64,000 bases of DNA from Tetrastigma voinierianum. Its lineage: Eukaryota; Streptophyta; Magnoliopsida; Vitales; Vitaceae. The notes under the pieces are model-generated. The model did no database searches and was not told the DNA's origin. It saw nothing but the letters and a program-made list of their open reading frames with translations. The stretch covers positions 1,364,001-1,428,000 of the forward strand of contig JAEQBH010000986.1 of assembly GCA_016808115.1 (NCBI GenBank), given 5' to 3'. Each line of letters opens with the position of its first letter. Within the stretch, counting starts at the first letter, position 1. This document shows positions 57,415 through 64,000 of the stretch, piece by piece. The position numbers and the translations under genes were made by a program.

Positions 57415-57910
57415 CCTTAAGATGATCTAAGGTCAGTAACCTTTCCCAAACAGCCTCCCAAGCAACAAGTAAAAATAATTTACAAAAAAAATCCACTTTT
57501 AAAAATGTCTAAAAGCCCCATGTGACCTTTGAGGAAAAGACACTCCATTCAACTCTAGGGAAGAATAGAAAGATTTCACCGAGAAGTTCCCACTCTTGCT
57601 AACCTTCCAAATTAACCTATCCTCACTACACTTCCCAAGCACTTGAAGTCTCTAAATAACTCAATGTTGTGTAGCTCCCAATCTTGAAACTGTTGTGTAA
57701 AAACCTGGTTCCTTACAAGCTGCCTGCTAATGACCTCCCAACAATTCACAAACCAGCCTCTTTACCAAAAGCAAAAGGGGAAAGAGAGGGGAAAGAGTCC
57801 TTTAAGGGAGCATCCCCACACCAAAATCATGCAAAAAATTTGTCCTCCTTCCATTGCCAATCAAATATCTTTTCTCATTGAAAGAGGACAAACAACCACC
57901 GTGAGAAATT
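57415..57910 (-). mobile_element. Second LINE ORF2 fragment
   Basis: The minus strand shows a VFSSKVTWGF/FLKVDFF and LLGGCLGKVTDLRSS-like order, similar to the pre-zf-RVT part of L1 ORF2 (AWEAxWGKVLTLDQL). It abuts the RT start of the neighbouring LINE at 57410, so two fragments of different origin are joined or nested. Confidence 0.5.
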
Positions 57911-58755
57911 AGAGGTAGGTGGTGACACTTGAGAACTTACAGATAATTGGTGATACAATAAAAGAAAGTTCACAAAGAAATTTAATGGCTCAACCAATGA
58001 TTGAATCGATAAGATTCGAGGATGAAGATGGTGCTAAATATACATCAAACATGGCTTAGAAAGAAAGGAAGAACAGGACTTCTGTAGAAACCCCCAAAAA
58101 GGAAAAGACAAAGTTAAATTGTGAAAGTTGGGGCCAAGAAAACCCCTTGAATGCCTAGGATAAGTTACATTACGTTGAGTTGGGGCTAATTGTATAATAG
58201 TCATCTACTTTCAAGGATTCATGTCACTGCATATTCAACATCTATACAGAACTTCCTTACCGCCACCAACCTCTAAGAATCATGTTCTTTATGGCTCTGC
58301 AAGGCAGATAAGGTGATGAAATTCTGTTCAGAACATTTACATGTGCATCACAGCTCAAACAGTTTGGAAACTAATTTGATGGAGAACGTTTGTATGTGTG
58401 AGTATTTGTGTATGTATCATTCTTGGAGTATGATTGACTCCAAGGTGATGTTTTGTTATCCCACAGGGAGGTAGTGGCGGGCACCAACAACAATAACAGC
58501 AATGATGATAACGAGGGAGGGAGTAAAAAGGTGGCACATATAACTACTGCCATGATACCAACGAAAAATAAAAATACTGAGCCTAGCAGCACCGCGAAGT
58601 GGAAAGGCTAGCTAGCATCTTTAACAAACTCAAATGCCACTCACTCCAGGTATATCTGTAATAAATTTTCACTAAAAAACCATGAGAATTCTCATAATTC
58701 CCCTTATATTTTACGTTCCACACAAATAATAAAAAGAAGGGGGGAAAGTGCTTAC

Positions 58756-58842
58756 CATTGCACAAGATGATGGAGGCTACTGTAGCAAAGTCGTTACTTT
58801 CAGAAATTAAGGTGCATTTCCAATATTTCAATCTTGGTCTGG
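58756..58842 (-). other. Candidate non-coding exon
   Basis: The 87 bases are bounded on the minus strand by acceptor CTGTTAG and donor ATG/GTAAGC, and their composition is balanced compared with the surrounding AT-rich DNA. They may belong to the FRS 5' leader. Confidence 0.3.
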
Positions 58843-59269
58843 CTAACAGCATGACTTTTTTCATCTATAATGCATACAAACACACTTGTAAACAATCCCA
58901 AAAAATAAAATCAAAGTAAAGCAAGCACGGGATACTTTGGGTAATATAGACAAGCAGTAAATGTTATTTAGAAAAGGAGAGAGATAATAGGAAAGAGAAA
59001 ACCTTGAAGAAACGATTAGTGAAACAACATCATAACATTTGGTATTTTCTATTATAAAAGACAAGAAAGAAAGTAAGAAAATCTCTAACATCTTTAGTTT
59101 CAGTTTAATAATTTTAATACTTCTTCAAAGTTTCCTTAAGGGTGCAATCACTCGGTATCAGAAAGCTAGAGAATGAAGGGCAGCAGCAGCATCATGATCC
59201 TGTGACAGTTCTCCAGCATTTGAACAGCATGAGAGTTGCCACTTTCACATGAAAGCATAGGTTTTATTT

Positions 59270-59900
59270 TTTATTTTTTTTAAGGATGAGAAATATCAGT
59301 GCCCCCCAAACCAATGATATACACACGTGATTAAAAGACCCAAAGAAACATCCAGTATACAGAGAGGACCATACAGAATGAACAAAAAGGCCTTACAAGT
59401 ATAGCATCTCTAGAGCTCATCTAGAAACTCTCACCCTGTAGGGCCAACTCTAGGGTGTGCATACCAAAAGCCAACTAAACTGAATTACACTTGGGGAGAA
59501 GAATTTTAAAATATTAGTACAGTAGGCCCAACAAGAAATATAGACATGAAGCAAATCCCCCATTATCTCAAGTGTCTTCCAAGTGTCCTCAAAAATCCTA
59601 ACATTCCTCTCTCTCTCCACACAATCCAAACAAAGTGAGAGAACCAACTTTTCTCAGTCTTACCTCTAGTAGGGTTTTCTAAAATGCTTCAAAGAAATAA
59701 CTATCGTAACACAAATAGCAACTTATGAGAATATTCTATTTCATAACCTCAAAGTAATTGGACAATGCAGGAAGTGATGATCAATCGTTTCTCCACTCCT
59801 CCTACATACACTGCATCAATCAGGACTAATAGCTCTGAACCACCTTCTCAACTGTAGCATGTTATTGATATTTACTTTCTTGTATCACTAACTAGGCCAA
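59270..59900 (-). mobile_element. LINE 3' terminal fragment
   Basis: The minus strand reads a zf-RVT remnant CSVCRRSG..IDHHFLHC (about 59815-59770), then LCLDCVERERNVRIFEDTW (59635-59580), the WRERNxRIFE box at the end of plant L1 ORF2, then a 3' region ending in a poly-A (poly-T near 59272). It is from a different copy than 54548-57410. Confidence 0.65.
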
Positions 59901-60170
59901 GGCTATGACCTTAGAACGAATTCTTGATTTCCACGACTCAAGTAGCTGAGTGGAAAGGAACTGAATCTAAAAATCAAGACAAGCCTAAAATCCCCCTTCA
60001 CAGAAAACCATCTTTCTTCTACAAGAACCATAACCTCCAGTTTGGTTACTGATTAAATGAAGAAACGGGAAAAGAAGAAATTTTCCCATTGAGGATTTTC
60101 AACTGCTTATGACCTTAACACTCATATAATGGAACTAATAGCAATGACCAGACATAAGATAGAAACTTTT

Positions 60171-60195
60171 CTTTTCTTTTCTTTTCTTTTCTTTT
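60171..60195. repeat. (CTTTT)5 microsatellite
   Basis: Five CTTTT units lie near the candidate first exon of the FRS gene. Confidence 0.9.
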
Positions 60196-60322
60196 ATTCT
60201 GTTACTTCTCCAGCGTTTTCTCGGAAACCAAACAGAACATGAGACGAAACCCTAACTCAAACATATTCAATTATACTAACCATTAAATTGGGGATTGAAC
60301 TGAATTTTGGAAATTATCTTAC

Positions 60323-60440
60323 CGCAATTCAATGAGTTGGCTCGGGGAGAAAGATATCGCCGATAGAATTCGCGGCGAGTCACTCCGATTCTTTTTTCGA
60401 CAGAAAATGCCGGTCACACCAGGTCGCACAGAGGTTTCAT
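60323..60440 (-). other. Candidate first exon of FRS gene
   Basis: A short, locally GC- and CpG-richer island in AT-rich DNA ends on the minus strand in TTGAATTGCG followed by donor GTAAGAT. It contains GACTCGCCGCGAATTC and CCGGCATTTTCTGTCG. It has no long open frame, so it would be 5' untranslated. The assignment to the FRS gene 9.4 kb downstream is inferred from strand and splice signals. Confidence 0.4.
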
Positions 60441-60462
60441 AGATCTATCGACTCCTCCATCT

Positions 60463-60473
60463 GACACGTGTGC
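60463..60473 (-). promoter_or_regulatory. G-box/ABRE-like element
   Basis: GACACGTGTGC contains the CACGTG core bound by bZIP and bHLH factors. It lies just upstream of the candidate first exon. Light and abscisic-acid signalling use such boxes, but relevance here is untested. Confidence 0.35.
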
Positions 60474-60479
60474 GTACTA

Positions 60480-61335
60480 ATCTTCTGTGAATGTTTGTCT
60501 TCAAAACGCTGCGTTTCAAATTAAAAGTGTTGGAGCGGAACGTGCCAAAAAGGCAACAAACAAACCAACGACAAAATAAAATTTTAAAATTAAAAAAAAA
60601 ATATTGTAAAAAATAATAAAAATAAAAAAGACTTGCTTTGAATCTGATTCCATGTTTTATCTACCATCATTCTTTCTTTTAGACTTCATATCATCTTATG
60701 TTAGCATTTTTTATCACTAAATAAATAAAAGATAAAATGGATAATATTCTTTTAGTAACTGTTGGGACCCAATTTGATTTTACATTTTAGCTTAGGCTCA
60801 TCTCTTGTTGGGACCCATATTGATTTTGGTTTAAAACTAGGATATCTAGGGATAAAGTCAAACAATAATCGGATAAACGTGTGGTGAGATAAAATGAAGG
60901 CGTGAAAGAGATTAAGAAAATTAAAGAGCAAGTCTTTAGGGATGACTACAATTAAGGAGAGCGATGAAGTAACCATAAGAATCAAACCTCGAATATATAA
61001 GTGAGATGGTTAAGGTATCTTAAGCTTGTCAGATAATAAATGAGTTCATTTCACAAGAATACGGCCATTTCTTATAGTCGGGTCGAGCTTGAATAAGTTA
61101 GTTTAGATTGTATGAGTAAAATATCTTTCGTGTATGCAGGCTTTGTGACAAAAAAAAAACAACCATAAGAATCAAATGAGAACATAACACTTCAACAAAT
61201 TCTAGCAATTTAGCTTTTCTTTTCAAATTTCTTTTTTTATTTATTTCATTAGTACTTTATCATTTCAGTTTTCTAATAAAATACAACAATTTATATAGTA
61301 GTTTTTATTGTCTTCAATTCAGTCTTTTTAGTATT
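60480..61335. other. AT-rich intergenic stretch
   Basis: TGTTGGGACCCA occurs twice (60761 and 60807), each followed by a TTGATTTT word, which may be a fragment of an LTR start. Nothing else is recognised. Confidence 0.45.
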
Positions 61336-61339
61336 TCAT

Positions 61340-61450
61340 AAGGATCAAAATATCGGTAAACATAGATATATCGGTAATTGGATTTTACGGAAATATAGGA
61401 AATATAGGTGGATATTTTTTCAAAAATATCGGTTATTAAGAATGCTGTAT
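61340..61450. repeat. Short ATATCGGT/AAATATAGG motif cluster
   Basis: ATATCGGT occurs three times (61352, 61367, 61428) around GGAAATATAGGAAATATAGG. It may be a degenerate short repeat. No function is inferred. Confidence 0.5.
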
Positions 61451-61832
61451 TTAATTATGTGAATTATGAGAAATGATTCTTATCTTAATTAAGGTAGATT
61501 AAATCAAATTGATTAGTAATTATTAAATTAAATATATTTATATTTAATATATTATTAAGATATTATGTTAAAGAAATATTATTTATTTATTTTTCATTAT
61601 TAATATAAATACCATAGATAATGAGAAGATTCAAAATATTATATATTATAATTTTAGAATTTTAAAATGATATTATTTTATTTCTTTTTCCTTTTCAAAT
61701 TAATATTTGATTTAAAAATATTATAAGTTATAATGTAAAATAAAAATAAAATAAAATATTATAAAGGGATTATGAATAAATAAATAATAAGAGAATATAA
61801 AAAATGTTTGCATTATATATAATAAGTGTAAT

Positions 61833-61905
61833 CAATGGCTTGGTGGTTGGAGGGTGTCGATTCGTGCATTTGGGTGGGTTCGAAACCGCCCAATAATTTT
61901 TAATA
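61833..61905 (+). mobile_element. SINE-like head
   Basis: ATGGCTTGGTGGTTGGAGG resembles an A box and GGGTTCGAAACCGCCC is a good B box 35 bases later. No clear tail is present, so it may be truncated. Confidence 0.45.
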
Positions 61906-62339
61906 TTTTTGAGCGAAAAATCGAAATTCGAGGAAAAATTGGTTTTAGGAAAATCGGCGATTTTTGTAGATTTTTCATGAAATCGTTTTCAACGATTGAA
62001 AGCGGAGTATTTTAAGTTGAAAATCGTAGAAAAACGATTTTTTGTGTTTCAATCATTTCCTTTATGAGTTTGATTAAAAGTAGGTTCTCTTAATACTTTT
62101 AGGAGGGGTGTTGTATAAGTTGACATTTCAGCCCGTACTACATTAATAGCGTGATGAATAGATTGAACCCGAAAGCGCATCACATTTAATAGTTAGTCGT
62201 CGTTTGATAGTTAGCGCAAGCGTTTAATATTCTTATTGTAGTATATCTCTGACTTAGGTTATCTGACATGTTGATGATCGTTTATTTGATTTTTGTCTTT
62301 GGTCGAATATATTTCTTTAAATCCAGAATCATTCGTATC

Positions 62340-62660
62340 TGAATAAGCGTCGCGCTAGGCGACAAAACGGCGGGTGCGCTGGATTACGAAAACCACTGCG
62401 CGGCTAAAACGACAACTAAATAACGAATAAAACAAATGAAACCTATATTTATATGGATTGATAAAAATGATGGAAAGATATGTAAAAGGGTAATTTTTGG
62501 CTAAGAATAACAAAGAAAAATCACCTCTCTTTTTTTAAGGAAAAGAGGCTAGCAAAAAAATGTTGAGAGAAAAATGAGACAATGTATTAACTAAACTTAA
62601 AAATTACTCTCTTCACAGTATATATTTTTTTTAAAGGAAAAATAATATTATTAATTAGAC
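62340..62660 (+). repeat. Dispersed repeat family, copy 3
   Basis: AAGCGTCGCGCTAGGCGAC, ACGACAACTAAATAACGA, CTATATTTATATGGATTG, ATGATGGAAAGATATGT, then TTTTTAAGGAAAAGAGGCTAG follow the order of copy 1 at 28270. Confidence 0.65.
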
Positions 62661-62879
62661 TTGTAATGAATCGATAGATCTGAATCTGAATATTTAAAAA
62701 TCATATTTGATTAAATAATATGTATGTTAATAAGCGTAATAAATCGGCGTAAAGCTCTGAATTTGATAAAATAGTTCTTTATAATGTGAAACAGTTTTTT
62801 GACTATCTTGGCATGGTGATATCTTGGCTGGCTGAATCGCCTACCGCAAGATAAAATCTGCAAATACAAAGACGACAGA

Positions 62880-63100
62880 TCTTGTATGTCGATAAACGAC
62901 AATGAAACTAGAAGCGTCGATAAGCAATGACCGAAAATAAAAATAAAGCGCAAATCTTACATTGAAATAACTACTTTATTAAGCAAAAAACTAAAAGAAA
63001 AAAATTCAAATGGTGATTTTAGCCGAAGAATAACCAAAATGCTTATATTGGCTGAGGAAAATTAGTTCTTAAGAAAAAAAAGATGAGAGAAAATTAAGAA
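62880..63100 (+). repeat. Dispersed repeat family, copy 4 (more diverged)
   Basis: AGAAGCGTCGATAAGC, GCAAATCTTACATTGAAATAACTAC, CAAATGGTGATTTTAGCCGAAGAATAACC and TTCTTAAGAAAAAAAAGATG echo the other copies. It lies about 220 bases beyond copy 3. Confidence 0.5.
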
Positions 63101-64000
63101 TGGCGAGGTACAGGTTTTCTCTTTGCAATCAATACTTGACCCGATTGATGCGTACTTATCAAAAACTATAATGCTCCTTTAATGTTTTATATAGTTTAGC
63201 AATATCCACAAGATCATTACCATAAATTATGTCTTCATGGACTTATAACAAGAGTAATAACATCACAAAGATATTAAAAATTTGTTTGTACGGTTATCAT
63301 TAGATTGTATTTTTGATAATCCTGGATATGCAGGCCAGAGAGCACATGCGCCGATTAATCTTATGAATTTATAGGTGCGATTAAGTGACGTGATGAGTCT
63401 GAAAATTCCGAACTAGAGGACGTCATTGGCTTGCTTTGTTTATGTCTGAGTCCATCGAAAATTGTTTCACTTAGACTCTAATTGTCGTGAAATAATGCAT
63501 TTTACCAAGAAATTTTAAAAAAACTTATGGTTCCAATGTCATTATTAATATTTGAACCATCTCATTATCACATCATATAATATATCAGTTGAACATATTA
63601 GTATAAAGATCCACATCTAGAAAATGGCCACTTTTCAAATTTTGGAAAATGAAAAGTAATAATATATTGTATAACTTTTCAACCCATGTTCAAGATGCTT
63701 GTTTAAGACTAGAGAAAAACAAACCAATGTATTGGGATTGCATTTTTCAAATATCAAGAAACTTGATCCAATGTTTTATTGATCAATTTTCTTCGTCTCC
63801 CCGTCATAAGTGACGAACATGACTATGATACATGAACCATTATTTCTTCAAACCATAAAAGTATTGACTTTCATGTTTTCATGGAGAAAACAAAAATAAT
63901 TATTCGAGAGATAACCTTTTTCTAAAATTGGTATGATATTTTTTACTATGGAAAGCGAAGGGCGTTTGTTTTTTTTAATTAATGCTAAATATAATTTTTA
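63101..64000. other. AT-rich terminal stretch, nothing recognised
   Basis: No open frame, domain or repeat pair is visible to the window end. Confidence 0.6.

Larger units (their letters stand above)
50903..60322 (-). other. Probable long spliced 5' leader of the FRS gene
   Basis: The base before the FRS start codon completes TTATTTTCAG, a good acceptor, so an upstream non-coding exon is expected. Candidates with matching minus-strand splice signals are an acceptor with a strong pyrimidine tract at 53324 (CTTGTGTGGCAG), an acceptor at 58656 (TTTATTACAG), a small exon 58756-58842 (donor ATG/GTAAGC) and a first exon near 60323-60440 (donor GCG/GTAAGAT). The intervals hold LINE and MITE insertions. 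This is inference only, without transcript evidence. Confidence 0.4.

Noticed and set aside
58371..58592. Small hydrophobic protein on the minus strand
   Set aside because: It has a Leu-rich stretch but no start context or family match, and lies in a probable leader intron or exon. There is not enough to call a gene.
1..64000. Bacterial-type systems (operons, phage defence, riboswitches, integrons)
   Set aside because: Spliced genes, plant retroelements and SINEs show plant nuclear DNA. No such system is visible.

Overview
This is nuclear DNA of a flowering plant, most likely a woody dicot or a magnoliid. The evidence is AT-rich intergenic sequence, four-exon genes with GT-AG introns, Ty3/gypsy elements of the Tat and chromovirus lineages, Ty1/copia, L1-type LINEs, tRNA-derived SINEs and MITEs. 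The species cannot be named from the sequence. There are two host genes, and nearly everything else is layered, decaying transposable-element DNA. No wholly new biological system is visible. The most unusual objects are the nested retroelement stack, an antisense plant-mobile-domain reading frame, an internally inverted copia element and an unnamed dispersed repeat family. Region 1 (1-27070) is a nested stack. The outer layer is a degenerate Tat-lineage element on the + strand: RT, RNase H, a second archaeal-type RNase H, integrase, a long 3' region with an antisense plant mobile domain (PMD) ORF, a 70-72 bp tandem array, a polypurine tract and a 3' LTR with a TATA box. Its integrase codons are split by an 8.2 kb minus-strand element (2292-10521) with about 3.3 kb LTRs and only a gag remnant inside, flanked by a near-perfect 5 bp target duplication. 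Its antisense PMD ORF is split by a decayed minus-strand chromovirus (about 13650-23213). Bases 1-211 are the end of another LTR. Region 2 (27070-40040) is AT-rich intergenic DNA. It holds SINE-like copies, short duplications, a copia element whose gag-integrase half lies on the - strand and RT-RNase H half on the + strand, two long (TA)n tracts, and a 1.4 kb LTR-like block. Region 3 (40080-45600) is a four-exon VAMP7-type R-SNARE gene of the vacuolar VAMP711/712/713 group, encoding 219 residues. A LINE fragment lies in intron 1, and a 98 bp duplication and an apparent solo LTR lie in intron 3. Region 4 (45600-64000) contains an intronless FAR1-related (FRS) coding exon on the - strand with two apparent 1-nt frameshifts. 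Its ATG directly follows a splice acceptor, so it probably has a long spliced 5' leader starting near 60440. The proposed leader introns hold L1 fragments and a MITE. The last 3.5 kb is AT-rich, with a SINE-like copy and two copies of a repeat family also present near 28.3 and 36.7 kb. The two host genes act in membrane fusion at the vacuole and in transcription (a domesticated MULE transposase). Nothing suggests they work together.
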